A stretch of 33,644 nt of DNA from an uncultured Alteromonadaceae bacterium (GTDB lineage: Bacteria > Pseudomonadota > Gammaproteobacteria > Enterobacterales > Alteromonadaceae): NCBI GenBank assembly GCA_950073835.1, contig CATMRP010000039.1, positions 1 through 33,644 on the forward strand. Reading direction: 5' to 3'. Made by a program: the position numbers and the translations under genes. Under the pieces are notes generated by a model. That model worked only from the letters and a program-made list of their open reading frames with translations. It was not told where the DNA came from and ran no database searches. Shown piece after piece: positions 8,091 to 17,052 of the stretch (its first letter is position 1; each line of letters starts with the position of its first letter).

Positions 8091-9341
8091 TTACGCCCGG
8101 GTTTGCCCTTGTCCGAGTACCACAAACTTTTCGGTGGTCAGGGATTCAGCCCCCATGGGGCCATAGGCATGTAATTTACTGGTCGAGATACCAATTTCAG
8201 CACCCAGCCCCAGTTCTCCGCCATCGGAAAACCGCGAGGACGCATTCACCATCACCACGGCAGAATTAATATCCCGGATAAACGCATTGGCCGTAGTGTA
8301 GTTTTGCGTAGCAATCACTTCGGTATGGCCGGAGCCGTACTCGGTGATATGTGCAACGGCATCATCGTAACTATCCACTACCCGCACGGCAATTTCCATA
8401 GCCAGGTATTCGGCCTGCCAGTCGGCGTGGGTGGCTGATACTGCCTCGGCAAAATGGCCAATCGACGAGTCGCAGGCGTGGATCATGGTGTTATGTTGTT
8501 TGAGCATGGCGGCCGCCCGGGGCAGAAACGTATCGGCCACCGCGCGATGCACTAAACAGGTTTCCAGCGCGTTACACACGCCGGTACGCTGGGTTTTGCC
8601 GTTTTCCAGCAGCCCCAGGGCCTGCTCAAGGTCGGCGTCTTTGTCGACGTACAAATGGCAAACCCCTTTGTAGTGCTGAATCACCGGGATCTGGCTGCGC
8701 TCGCTAACGTATTCAATTAAGCCTTCACCACCGCGGGGAATGATCAGGTCGATATACTCTTTTAAGGTCATGAGTTTATTCATGATCTCGCGATTCGGGT
8801 CGGGGATCACCGTAACCGCTGCCGTATCGATATCAAATTCGCGCAGCACATGGTGAATACAGGCAGCCAGCGCCAGATTAGAGTGCAGCGCTTCCTTACC
8901 GCCACGCAGGATCACCGCATTGCCCGCTTTGAAACACAACGCCGCAGCATCAATGGTGACATTGGGACGCGATTCGTAAATCATCGCAATCACGCCCAGT
9001 GGAATACGCATTTTGCCGACCTGAATACCACTGGCCATGGTTTTAAGCGCTTTGATTTCGCCCACCGGATCGGTTTGATTGGCAATTGAGGCTACTGCAC
9101 TGGCAATTCCCATAACCCGCTCTTCAGTAAGGGTTAAGCGGTCAACCATGGCAGCATCCAGCCCTACCGATTTAGCATGTTCCAGGTCGAGTTGGTTGGC
9201 GCTTAAGATGTTACTCACCTGACTCACCAGGTGCTTGCTGATGGCCATTAAAACCGCGCGTTTTTGCTCGCCACTTAAACGGGCAACTTGTCTGGCGGCC
9301 ACTTTTGCCTCACTGGCGGCTTTGCGAATTGAAAAACTCAT
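8091..9341 (-). CDS. proA: gamma-glutamyl phosphate reductase (proline synthesis)
   Basis: A 416-residue ProA, the usual family length (about 417). It reduces gamma-glutamyl phosphate to glutamate-5-semialdehyde with NADPH, the second step of proline synthesis. The active-site cysteine is C256 in RTGVCNALET. The aldehyde-dehydrogenase-type fold shows IYESRPNVT (121-129), ILRGGKEA (144-151) and IPRGGEGLI (201-209). It lies 79 bp downstream of proB on the same strand, the common proBA order. Confidence 0.97.
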   Translation of the reverse strand: MSFSIRKAASEAKVAARQVARLSGEQKRAVLMAISKHLVSQVSNILSANQLDLEHAKSVGLDAAMVDRLTLTEERVMGIASAVASIANQTDPVGEIKALKTMASGIQVGKMRIPLGVIAMIYESRPNVTIDAAALCFKAGNAVILRGGKEALHSNLALAACIHHVLREFDIDTAAVTVIPDPNREIMNKLMTLKEYIDLIIPRGGEGLIEYVSERSQIPVIQHYKGVCHLYVDKDADLEQALGLLENGKTQRTGVCNALETCLVHRAVADTFLPRAAAMLKQHNTMIHACDSSIGHFAEAVSATHADWQAEYLAMEIAVRVVDSYDDAVAHITEYGSGHTEVIATQNYTTANAFIRDINSAVVMVNASSRFSDGGELGLGAEIGISTSKLHAYGPMGAESLTTEKFVVLGQGQTRA

Positions 9342-9420
9342 ACCGACTCCCTTTGCTTAACGGATCAGTTAATTGTAGCAGTGCTGCGGCGCAGTCATTA
9401 GCAGTACGCCGCACAATCCC

Positions 9421-10524
9421 TCAGGGCTTAAATAGCACCAGATCATCCCGATGGACAACCACTTCGCCACTGTCATACCCCAGGATAGTATTGATCTGTG
9501 CGCTCTTAGCGCCTTTGATTTGCCGCAACTCCTGCGCGCCATACAGCGCAATCCCTTTAGCAAGCACCTGTTTACCGCAGTAAATCTCGATCGCGTCGCC
9601 AGGACTAAAGTGACCACTTACTTCTACCACACCTGAGGGAAGTAATGATGCACCTTTATTGACTAAGGCCTTTTTAGCACCCTCATCTACCTCAACGCGT
9701 CCGCGGGTTTTTAACGTGTGTTCGAGCCATAAACGGCGAGCAGTTTTCTGCGACTGCTGTGCTTTAAACAGCGTGCCCGGTAGTTGTCCTTCGTGCAAGG
9801 CATCAAAAACCGTTCCATTGCGGCCGTTAACAATCAGCGTCTGAATACCACTGCGGGTGCATTTGTCCGCGGCTTCAATTTTGGTTCGCATTCCGCCGGT
9901 ACCCACTGACGTACCAGCGCCGCCAGCAATGGCATATATATCCGGGGTAATGTGGTCTACTTCGGGAATGAGCGTCGCGTCGGGATTTTTACGCGGGTCT
10001 GCACTGTACAGGCCATCAATGTCGGAGCAAATGATCAGCGTATCGGCGCCCGCCACCAGCGCGGTGTAGGCAGCCAGATTGTCGTTATCACCTACTTTCA
10101 GTTCATTGACTGCCACGGTGTCGTTTTCATTAACGATGGGCAGGGCCTGATGGTTGAGTAATTCGCGGATGGTATTTTTGATGTTTACATAGCGCGTGCG
10201 GTCGTGCAGATCGTCATAGGTCAGCAGCACCTGAGCACAGGGAAAATCAAAAAAACGCTGCCAGTTTGCCATCATATCAATCTGACCAATGGCCGCCATA
10301 GCCTGCTTTTCGGCGATGGATGCCACGTGATTAACCGGAATTTTGGCTCTTCCGGCGGCAACACTGCCTGAAGACACCAAAATCACTTCTTTACCCGCTT
10401 CACGGCTGGCATTGATAAATCGCGCTATGGGAAGTAAGTACCGGCCACTGCATCGCTGTCCGTCTGGCGCAATCAGAGCGCTTCCTATCTTGATAACAGC
10501 GCGTTGCCAGGAAAATGTACTCAT
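9421..10524 (-). CDS. proB: glutamate 5-kinase (proline synthesis)
   Basis: Glutamate 5-kinase phosphorylates the gamma-carboxyl of glutamate, the first and feedback-regulated step of proline synthesis. The N-terminal amino-acid-kinase domain shows VIKIGSALI, LVSSGSVAAG, the segment NENDTVAV and the GTGGMRTKI loop. A C-terminal PUA domain covers about the last 90 residues (PSGVVEVSGHFSPGDAIEI). The open frame extends 21 codons further upstream, but starting at the ATG at 10524 gives 367 residues, exactly the E. coli length, and begins in the family-typical way (MSTFSWQRAVIKIGSAL). No strong ribosome binding site is seen before it. Confidence 0.96.
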   Translation of the reverse strand: MSTFSWQRAVIKIGSALIAPDGQRCSGRYLLPIARFINASREAGKEVILVSSGSVAAGRAKIPVNHVASIAEKQAMAAIGQIDMMANWQRFFDFPCAQVLLTYDDLHDRTRYVNIKNTIRELLNHQALPIVNENDTVAVNELKVGDNDNLAAYTALVAGADTLIICSDIDGLYSADPRKNPDATLIPEVDHITPDIYAIAGGAGTSVGTGGMRTKIEAADKCTRSGIQTLIVNGRNGTVFDALHEGQLPGTLFKAQQSQKTARRLWLEHTLKTRGRVEVDEGAKKALVNKGASLLPSGVVEVSGHFSPGDAIEIYCGKQVLAKGIALYGAQELRQIKGAKSAQINTILGYDSGEVVVHRDDLVLFKP

Positions 10525-10651
10525 CTGGAGAAATCGATAGATAAACGGGGTGTTAAGAATATTACAACGCGCCCGCAAAACAAACAAAAACCATGAATAT
10601 CTTGCCTTGTGAAGCTGTGTTTGCGTTCAGCTTTTGGCTATTTACGGTCAG

Positions 10652-10679
10652 TTGCTGGCAAATTTCACCGTATTAGAAT
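10652..10679 (+). promoter_or_regulatory. possible sigma-70 promoter for the M1 peptidase gene
   Basis: A TTGCTG box (10652-10657) and a TAGAAT box (10674-10679) are spaced by 16 bp and lie about 100 bp before the M1 start. The -10 match is good and the -35 match moderate. This leaves a leader of about 90 nt, which holds the structure described next. Confidence 0.4.
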
Positions 10680-10716
10680 TAAACTATGTGTCTTCTAATA
10701 AATATAGGTGACGATG

Positions 10717-10773
10717 CGTTAAGGAATTCCTTCTCGTCAATCTGAACCATTTTCCACTTAACGACGAAGGAAT
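10717..10773 (+). promoter_or_regulatory. leader structure covering the M1 ribosome binding site
   Basis: ATTCCTT plus CGTC (726-732, 735-738) can pair with GACG plus AAGGAAT (10763-10773), an 11-bp stem with a 2-nt bulge that buries the Shine-Dalgarno of the M1 gene. A separate perfect 7-bp pairing, CGTTAAG (10717-10723) with CTTAACG (10757-10763), crosses it, so the leader could form an H-type pseudoknot or switch between two folds. AAGGAATTCCTT (10721-10732) is also self-complementary. Pairing is seen in the sequence; regulation is inferred. Confidence 0.35.
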
Positions 10774-10777
10774 ACCT

Positions 10778-13264
10778 ATGAGTAAGCGTATGCCGAAGTT
10801 AGTTTGGTTGATGCCAGTGCTGTCGATTATGTCAGCTACGCCAGCTTTTGCGGATGGTGCAATCAAGCAAACCAAAGGTGATTTTGAGGATAAGTTCCGC
10901 CAGTTGGAAGAAGTGTTACCCACGCCAAACGTTTATCGTAACGCCGCGGGTGAACCAGGCCACCAGTACTGGCAACAACAAGTTGACTACGATATTGATG
11001 TAACGCTGGACGAAGAAAAGCGTCGTATTGATGCCAGCGAAGAAATTGTTTATCACAACAATGCGCCGGATACGCTGAAATACCTGTGGATCCAACTGGA
11101 CCAGAACAAATTCCGTGACGACTCCATGTCGGCACTGACCACCACTTTTGGTGGTATTGGTAACCGTGGGCCAGCAACTTCTGCCGCCTCTGGCAGCTCA
11201 CCAGCCAAATTATCCATGGGCGCCATTCGTCGCCAGCAGTTTGTTGACGACAACGAACTGGGCTACCAAATCAAGAAAGTCACCGATGGCCGTGGTAAGC
11301 CACTGCACTACGTGATTGTTGGCACCCTGATGCGTGTTGATCTGGCTGAGCCATTAAAGCCGGGCAAGAAAACCGAACTGAACATCGACTTTGGCTACAA
11401 CATTGTTGAAGAAGATGCGGTATCAGCGCGTTCTGGTTACGAGCACTTCCCGGATGACGAACGTGAAGGCGGTAACGATATTTTCCTGCTGGCTCAATGG
11501 TTCCCGCGTCTGGCGGCCTACACCGATTACGAAGCCTGGACTAACAAAGAATTTATCGGTCGCGGTGAATTTACCCTGGAATTCGGTGATTACGAAGTCT
11601 CCATGACCGTACCGGCTGACCACATCGTCTCTTCTACCGGTGTGCTGCAAAACCCCAGAGATGTGCTGACCAGCGAACAGCGCGATCGTCTGGAAGAAGC
11701 CGAAGATGCTGATCGTCCTGTCTTTATCGTTACACCAGAAGAAGCATTGGAGAACGAAAAAGAAGGCACCAGCGACACCAAAACCTGGCACTTCAAAGCT
11801 GACAACGTACGTGACTTTGCCTGGGCTTCTTCACGTAAGTTTATGTGGGATGCCAAAGGCGTTAAGCAGGGCGGTCCGCAGAAACACGTAATGGCGATGT
11901 CGTTCTGGCCAAAAGAAGGTGGCGATCTGTGGAAGAAATATTCTACTGAGTCCATCGTACATACGCTGGAAGTGTACAACCGCTTTACCTTTAACTACCC
12001 GTACCCAACAGCGCAGTCGGTAAATGGTCCGGTTGGCGGCATGGAATACCCCATGATCACCTTTAACGGCCCGCGTACTGAATTGCAGGACGACGGCTCA
12101 CGCACATACTCACTGGCTGAAAAACGCTTCCTGATCGGCGTGGTTATTCACGAGGTGGGGCATACTTACTTCCCGATGATCGTTAACTCTGATGAACGTC
12201 AGTGGACCTGGATGGACGAAGGCTTAAACAGCTTCCTCGACGGCGTTGCCGGTCGTGAATGGGATCCGGACATTCCATGGGGTGTTGAACCGCGCGACGT
12301 AACAGGTTACATGAAGTCACAAACTCAGGTACCGATCATGACTCAGTCTGATTCAGTACTGCGTTTAGGCCCGAATGCGTATACTAAGCCAGCGGTGGCC
12401 CTGAACATTCTGCGCGAAACCATCCTGGGCCGTGAGCTGTTTGACTTTGCGTTTAAAGAATACGCCCAGCGCTGGATGTTTAAGCGTCCTACGCCATCTG
12501 ATTTCTTCCGCACCATGGAAGAAGCGTCAGGCGTTGATCTGGACTGGTTCTGGCGTGGCTGGTTTTACACCACGGATCACGTAGATATTTCACTGGACAA
12601 AGTGTACAAGCTGCGCCTGGATACTGAAGATCCGGATATCGACTATGCCCGTGAGCGTCAGTTCGAAAAAGACAAGCCGATGTCGCTGACCGTTGAACGT
12701 AACCAGGAAGAAGGCCGTAAACTGTGGGTAGAACGTTTCCCCGACATCACCGACTTCTACGACGAAAACGATCAGTTTACGGTGACCAACAAAGAGCGTA
12801 ATAAGTACCAAAGCTGGCTGAAGAAGCTTGAGCCGTGGGAACGTAAAGCCTTTGAACGTGCTATCGAAGAAGACAAAAACTACTACGTGATGGAATTTTC
12901 TAACGTGGGCGGTCTGGTTATGCCAATTATCCTGGAAATGACCTTTGCCGACGGTAGCAAGGAAATGCTGCGTATTCCGGCTGAAATCTGGCGTCGTACC
13001 CCCAAGGCTGTTAGCAAGCTGGTGGTGACCGACAAAGATAAAGAGCTGGTAAGCGTAACCGTAGATCCGCGCTGGGAAACGGCTGACGTTGATGTGGAAA
13101 ACAACCACTACCCGCGTCAAATCATTCCTTCGCGCATTGAAGCTTACAAGTCTAGTTCAACCAAAACAGGGGCTCGTCGCGATATCATGCAGGATATCAA
13201 AACTGAGCTGAAGACTGACGACGAAGACGAAGACGGTGAGAAGAAAGAAGGTGATGACAACTAA
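10778..13264 (+). CDS. secreted M1-family zinc metallopeptidase
   Basis: An 828-residue gluzincin aminopeptidase-like protein. A signal peptide (about 1-25, ending TPAFA) sends it across the inner membrane. The zinc motif is H458-E-V-G-H462, with the third ligand E481 in WMDEG exactly 18 residues on, as in M1. The exopeptidase motif appears as GGMEYP, and a likely catalytic tyrosine lies in GPNAYTK. Such periplasmic M1 enzymes of marine Gammaproteobacteria are thought to trim peptides at the N-terminus. The C-terminus is highly charged and ends in an acidic/lysine-rich tail. A GAAGGAAT ribosome binding site precedes the ATG and can be sequestered by the leader. The stop overlaps the start of the next gene, so the two are probably coupled. 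Confidence 0.9.
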   Translation: MSKRMPKLVWLMPVLSIMSATPAFADGAIKQTKGDFEDKFRQLEEVLPTPNVYRNAAGEPGHQYWQQQVDYDIDVTLDEEKRRIDASEEIVYHNNAPDTLKYLWIQLDQNKFRDDSMSALTTTFGGIGNRGPATSAASGSSPAKLSMGAIRRQQFVDDNELGYQIKKVTDGRGKPLHYVIVGTLMRVDLAEPLKPGKKTELNIDFGYNIVEEDAVSARSGYEHFPDDEREGGNDIFLLAQWFPRLAAYTDYEAWTNKEFIGRGEFTLEFGDYEVSMTVPADHIVSSTGVLQNPRDVLTSEQRDRLEEAEDADRPVFIVTPEEALENEKEGTSDTKTWHFKADNVRDFAWASSRKFMWDAKGVKQGGPQKHVMAMSFWPKEGGDLWKKYSTESIVHTLEVYNRFTFNYPYPTAQSVNGPVGGMEYPMITFNGPRTELQDDGSRTYSLAEKRFLIGVVIHEVGHTYFPMIVNSDERQWTWMDEGLNSFLDGVAGREWDPDIPWGVEPRDVTGYMKSQTQVPIMTQSDSVLRLGPNAYTKPAVALNILRETILGRELFDFAFKEYAQRWMFKRPTPSDFFRTMEEASGVDLDWFWRGWFYTTDHVDISLDKVYKLRLDTEDPDIDYARERQFEKDKPMSLTVERNQEEGRKLWVERFPDITDFYDENDQFTVTNKERNKYQSWLKKLEPWERKAFERAIEEDKNYYVMEFSNVGGLVMPIILEMTFADGSKEMLRIPAEIWRRTPKAVSKLVVTDKDKELVSVTVDPRWETADVDVENNHYPRQIIPSRIEAYKSSSTKTGARRDIMQDIKTELKTDDEDEDGEKKEGDDN

Positions 13265-13775
13265 ACTCAATCGAGTAAAAAGTGTCATGCAGGCAGGGCT
13301 TTATGCCCTGCTGTTCTTTGTGGCCTGTGGTCAGGCTGTGGCACATCAGCAAAAAATCGCTATCACAACGGTGTTGTTTAATCCGCGCACTGAGAATATT
13401 GAAATTATGCACCGGTTTAACCTGCATGATGCAGAGCACGCCGTTAAAGCGCTGTTTAAGAAAACCGCCGATATTCTGGATGACAAGGAAACCCAAACCC
13501 AGTTTGCCCGTTACGTAGCCAATCGCTTTGTGCTGTTTAATGCACAAAATGACTCGCTGCCGCTTAACCTGGTGGGGTTTGAGGTGGAAGGTAAGCACTT
13601 CTGGGTTTATCAGGAAACGGCACAGCCACCCGCACTGCAGGGCCTGCAAATTCGCCACGATGCGCTGCGGGATTTATGGCCGGAGCAGGTAAATACCATC
13701 AATGTGGAAGGCAATGGCGATTTAAAAACGCTGACCTTTACCGACAGTGTTGAATTACTGGAAGTCCACTTTTAA
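13254..13775 (+). CDS. secreted DUF6702-like protein
   Basis: A 173-residue exported protein. The signal peptide (hydrophobic AGLYALLFFVACGQAVA, cleaved before HQQK) is followed by a compact beta-rich domain whose pattern (H at the mature end, TTVLFNPRTENIEIMHRF) fits the DUF6702 family, function unknown. The longest frame begins at a GTG (13236), but the ATG at 13254 is preferred because AGAAGG lies just upstream and it still yields a full signal peptide. It overlaps the M1 stop by 11 bases, so the pair is an operon, and a strong terminator follows. A role with the M1 peptidase in the envelope is plausible but unproven. Confidence 0.75.
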   Translation: MTTKLNRVKSVMQAGLYALLFFVACGQAVAHQQKIAITTVLFNPRTENIEIMHRFNLHDAEHAVKALFKKTADILDDKETQTQFARYVANRFVLFNAQNDSLPLNLVGFEVEGKHFWVYQETAQPPALQGLQIRHDALRDLWPEQVNTINVEGNGDLKTLTFTDSVELLEVHF

Positions 13776-13783
13776 TTAATTCT

Positions 13784-13815
13784 AAGTACCGCTGGAACCC
13801 TTGCGGTACTTTTTA
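13784..13815 (+). terminator. intrinsic terminator after the M1 operon
   Basis: A perfect 9-bp stem AAGTACCGC (13784-13792) / GCGGTACTT (13803-13811) with a 10-nt loop runs into a five-T tract, 9 nt after the DUF6702-like stop. Confidence 0.9.
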
Positions 13816-13889
13816 TTCAGACCAAGGTCGCATTTGACCTGACCTTCGTAAATGGTCATGATGCTCAAAACAATGACAGGGCAATCTGA

Positions 13890-14165
13890 ATGACCGACAC
13901 CAAGCAAACCGACGCACCCGCAGCGAAAAAGAAAAACATTATCTTTGTGTTTCTTTCCGGGGCCATGGCTCTCACCATTATTGTAATGATGTTCTTACCT
14001 GACAGCGGTATGGGCACAGGCTTAATGGCCATTTACGGCAGTATGCTGTGGTGCGGTATCTTCGGCGCCTCACTGGCCCGTTATCTGGGCAAAAACGGTT
14101 GGTTCGGTTTTGGTTTTGGCAGTGCCGCCGGCATGCTGATCCAGTTTATATCGCAATTCGTTTAA
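13890..14165 (+). CDS. small inner-membrane protein of unknown function
   Basis: A 91-residue protein. A charged lysine-rich N-terminus (TKQTDAPAAKKKN) is followed by hydrophobic segments at about 17-37, 44-62 and 70-90, the last rich in Gly and Phe (GWFGFGFGSAAGM). No family is recognised. It stands 6 bp before the ABC1 kinase gene and is likely co-transcribed with it. An AGGG element lies upstream of the ATG. Confidence 0.7.
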   Translation: MTDTKQTDAPAAKKKNIIFVFLSGAMALTIIVMMFLPDSGMGTGLMAIYGSMLWCGIFGASLARYLGKNGWFGFGFGSAAGMLIQFISQFV

Positions 14166-14171
14166 GGATGT

Positions 14172-15485
14172 ATGAGCCAGCCCCCGAAAAATAAACCCGT
14201 TCCCAGCTCACGCATAGCCAGGCTTTCGCGGATCGGTTCGCTGGCCACCAGAATTGCCGTTAGTGTTATTTCTAACGGCACCACTAAGCTGCTTTCAGGC
14301 CAACGGCCGGTCTTATCAGACCTGGTTCTCACCCCTAAAAATATTCAGCGCATTACCGACCAGCTGGCGTCTTTGCGGGGTGCCGCCATGAAACTGGGCC
14401 AGCTCATTTCCATGGACAGCGGCGAATTGCTGCCGCCAGAGCTCAGCGCCATTTTAGCCCGCCTGCGGGAAGACGCCGATCCGATGCCCAAAGCGCAATT
14501 ACAACAGGTACTCGACGATGCCTGGGGTACAGGCTGGTTCGACACGCTACTGTATTTTTCCTATGCGCCCATTGCTGCGGCCTCAATTGGCCAGGTGCAC
14601 AAAGTAATTACCATGCAAGGTGAAACGCTGGCAGTCAAAGTGCAGTATCCGGGCATTGGAAGCAGCATCGACAGCGACGTCGACAATGTCGCCAGTATTA
14701 TAAAGCTTTCCGGGTTGCTACCCGGCTCCTTTGATATAAAGCCACTGCTGGGCGAAGCCAAACTGCAACTGCATGACGAAGCAAATTATGTTCGCGAAGC
14801 CGATATGATGACCCGCTATCACCAGGCAGCAGCAGACTACCAAAGTTTTGTAGTACCCGAGGTGTATACAGCACTCAGCACGCCCAATGTACTGGCGATG
14901 ACGCATATTATCAGTAGCCCCATTGAAGCACTCAGCGAGCAACCACAGGCAGTGCGTAACCACCTGATGACGGAGCTGTTCAGGCTGTTCTTTGATGAGG
15001 TGTTTGCTTTCCGGCTCATCCAGAGCGACCCGAATATGGCGAATTACCGCTACCTGCCCGACACGCAGCAAATTGCCCTGTTGGATTTTGGTGCCTGCCG
15101 GGAGATACCAGCGGCTATATCTGCCAGCTATTTACAGCTTCTGCGCAGTATGGCCAAAGAGGATATGCCAGGGGTGGCCGAAGCCGCTTTAGCGATTGGC
15201 CTAATGCAGGAGTCTCACTCGGAGGAACAACAAGCGAGTGTTCTGGCCATGGGGCGTCTGGCTTGTGAGGCATTGTACTGTGACGGGGCCTATGACTTTG
15301 GCAACAGCGACCTGTTGGGACGATTACAATCGGCAGGCATGGCGCTTAGCTTCGAGCAGGACTTCTGGCATGTACCGCCCATAGACGCAGTATTTATCCA
15401 TCGCAAACTTGGCGGCCTGTATTTATTGGCTAAACGCCTTAACACGCAGGTGAATATGCACGAGGCCGCCGCGAAGTGGCTTTAA
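14172..15485 (+). CDS. ABC1/AarF (ADCK) family atypical kinase
   Basis: A 437-residue member of the ABC1/UbiB/ADCK atypical kinase family. The family-specific KxGQ motif is visible as AAMKLGQLISM (about 71-81). It is followed by PPELSAILARLREDADPMP, the Ala-rich loop AAASIGQVHK that replaces the P-loop, VKVQYPG with the ATP-binding lysine, and DPNMANYRY...LLDFG, carrying the catalytic Asp/Asn and the DFG aspartate. Relatives act in ubiquinone synthesis or lipid handling. There is no C-terminal membrane anchor like that of UbiB, so it may belong to the soluble AarF group rather than UbiB itself. An AAGGA box sits 4 nt before ATG. The end overlaps the convergent DUF6482 gene by 4 bp. Confidence 0.88.
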   Translation: MSQPPKNKPVPSSRIARLSRIGSLATRIAVSVISNGTTKLLSGQRPVLSDLVLTPKNIQRITDQLASLRGAAMKLGQLISMDSGELLPPELSAILARLREDADPMPKAQLQQVLDDAWGTGWFDTLLYFSYAPIAAASIGQVHKVITMQGETLAVKVQYPGIGSSIDSDVDNVASIIKLSGLLPGSFDIKPLLGEAKLQLHDEANYVREADMMTRYHQAAADYQSFVVPEVYTALSTPNVLAMTHIISSPIEALSEQPQAVRNHLMTELFRLFFDEVFAFRLIQSDPNMANYRYLPDTQQIALLDFGACREIPAAISASYLQLLRSMAKEDMPGVAEAALAIGLMQESHSEEQQASVLAMGRLACEALYCDGAYDFGNSDLLGRLQSAGMALSFEQDFWHVPPIDAVFIHRKLGGLYLLAKRLNTQVNMHEAAAKWL

Positions 15486-15790
15486 TAAGGTAAATCCATG
15501 CTGAAAGGCAGCGCCATGGAGTGTTTGGCCTTGGGCGGATTACCGATCATTTCATCGTAAGGGGTATCGTGGGTCATAAATGAATTAGCCACCTCACAAT
15601 GGGCGAAAAACTCACGAATATGGCCGGCACTGTAAAACCGCATGGGCTGGTCTTTATCACTAAACACCAGGCCGGTATTGCCATCAATGGTTAGCTGAAC
15701 CAGATAGACATTCATTTCGTACGACTGAACTTCCAGGTTCTCAATTTCCAGCGGGCCTTTCTCAATATCGCTGCTTATAAACTTGTGCAT
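15482..15790 (-). CDS. DUF6482-like small protein
   Basis: A 102-residue soluble protein with no signal peptide and a beta-rich pattern (EIENLEVQSYEMNVYLVQL, GLVFSDKDQPMRFYS). It resembles the DUF6482 family of marine Gammaproteobacteria, function unknown. The open frame begins at a GTG (15796), but GGAG sits 5 nt before the ATG at 15790, which is chosen. It is convergent with the ABC1 kinase gene, with a 4-bp overlap at the stops. Confidence 0.65.
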   Translation of the reverse strand: MHKFISSDIEKGPLEIENLEVQSYEMNVYLVQLTIDGNTGLVFSDKDQPMRFYSAGHIREFFAHCEVANSFMTHDTPYDEMIGNPPKAKHSMALPFSMDLPY

Positions 15791-16054
15791 GAACACTCCG
15801 AAATCAGTAATTCGTCATTTAGTACGCACGAAAGTAAAGAAAGGATGAAGTGAACCAAATTCCCCCCAAAGCATCTATAAAATCGTACCTGTTAACGGTT
15901 TACTCTTGCTGCCAAGTCCTGTATTCAATAAAGATAGACGCAGCAAGTGAGTTTTCACAATCGAAAAGTTTTGCAAAAGTGCATTGATTTTCAGCGGATT
16001 GTCATTAACTCTGATAGTATGGAAGTCCGCAGCCAATGATCAAGGTAGACAAAT

Positions 16055-16903
16055 ATGAGCGAAAATACTGAGCAACGATCCTGGTTACCTTATGCCATTG
16101 TTATAGGCGTAATCGTTGTTGTGTTGCTGGTGGTGCTGATGTGGCCATCGAGCGAACCAGAGCCGCAACCAGTTGTTGAACCAGAAACGCCAGCAGTTGC
16201 CCAACCTGAACCGATTGAGCCTGAGCCAGCCGATACCTTTGAAGCTACGCCACCGCCAGAACCGGTAGAAATCGATCCGGATCAGGAAGTAGAGCCCATG
16301 CCGGAACCGGCTCCCGAGCCAGAGCCCCTGGACGTGAGCGACACAGCCATTAAAGCTGCGCTGGAAACCATTGCCACCTCACCGGCCCTGAGTCGCCTGT
16401 TGGTTAATGATGGTCTGTTACAACGCTTTGTTGTAGCCGCAACCAACCTGGCCGATGACGAAATGGCGCCAAATCATCGCTTGCTCACGCCACCGGACCA
16501 GGACTTCCGGGTATACACCCAGGCCGACCGCGAGTGGATAGACTCCGCCAGCTACAAGCGTTACACCCCGTATGTGGATGTACTGGAGTCAATGAGCAAC
16601 GAAGATCTGATTGCCCTGTATGAAACTTATCAGGACGAAATTCAGACCAAGTATGCCGAAATTGGCGACCCTGACCAGCCTTTCACCGAGGTACTGATCG
16701 AAGCCATTGATACACTTCTGGATACACCAGAAGTAAAAATGCCGGTAGAAGTTTACACCGATTCCGTTATGTACAAGTACGCCGATGAGCGCCTGGAAGG
16801 CTTATCTGACCCGCAGAAACAACTACTGCGCACCGGCCCGGATAACATGCGCCGCATTAAGGCCAAATTACGTGAGCTGAAAGACAGCCTGATGGCCCGG
16901 TAA
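16055..16903 (+). CDS. DUF3014 family inner-membrane protein
   Basis: A 282-residue protein. It has a short cytosolic N-terminus, one transmembrane helix (about 12-30, very Val-rich), a long Pro/Glu spacer (about 32-110, repeated EPEP) and a helical C-terminal domain containing SPALSRLLVNDGLLQRFVVAATNLA, typical of DUF3014. The spacer would let the C-terminal domain reach through the periplasm. Function unknown. AAGG lies 8 nt before the ATG. It is monocistronic: about 260 bp of gene-free sequence precede it and a strong terminator follows. Confidence 0.82.
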   Translation: MSENTEQRSWLPYAIVIGVIVVVLLVVLMWPSSEPEPQPVVEPETPAVAQPEPIEPEPADTFEATPPPEPVEIDPDQEVEPMPEPAPEPEPLDVSDTAIKAALETIATSPALSRLLVNDGLLQRFVVAATNLADDEMAPNHRLLTPPDQDFRVYTQADREWIDSASYKRYTPYVDVLESMSNEDLIALYETYQDEIQTKYAEIGDPDQPFTEVLIEAIDTLLDTPEVKMPVEVYTDSVMYKYADERLEGLSDPQKQLLRTGPDNMRRIKAKLRELKDSLMAR

Positions 16904-16924
16904 TCAAGCAAAGCAAACCTGAGC

Positions 16925-16951
16925 AAAAAGCCACCTGACGGTGGCTTTTTT
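16925..16951 (+). terminator. intrinsic terminator after the DUF3014 gene
   Basis: An 11-bp stem AAAAAGCCACC (16925-16935) / GGTGGCTTTTT (16940-16950) closes a TGAC tetraloop and ends in six T. The A-rich 5' arm makes it usable from both strands, but only the plus-strand gene abuts it. Confidence 0.93.
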
Positions 16952-17052
16952 GATCGTCTGCTCACTTATTGCGCTGATTAATTATTGTACTCAATTAAAT
17001 TGTCTGACATAGTAAACTTGCACTTACACCACAGATCAACAGGGAGCGTTAA

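Noticed and set aside
9369-9617. 82-residue minus-strand frame overlapping the proB end
   Set aside because: Out of frame with proB and overlapping its conserved PUA domain; a shadow frame.
12590-13120. 176-residue open frame on the minus strand
   Set aside because: Antisense shadow of the M1 peptidase gene; composition is that of a reverse-complemented coding strand.
13820-13870. Repeated GACC/GGTC motifs before the 91-residue gene, possible operator
   Set aside because: Pairings are short and imperfect, with several alternative registers; not better than chance.
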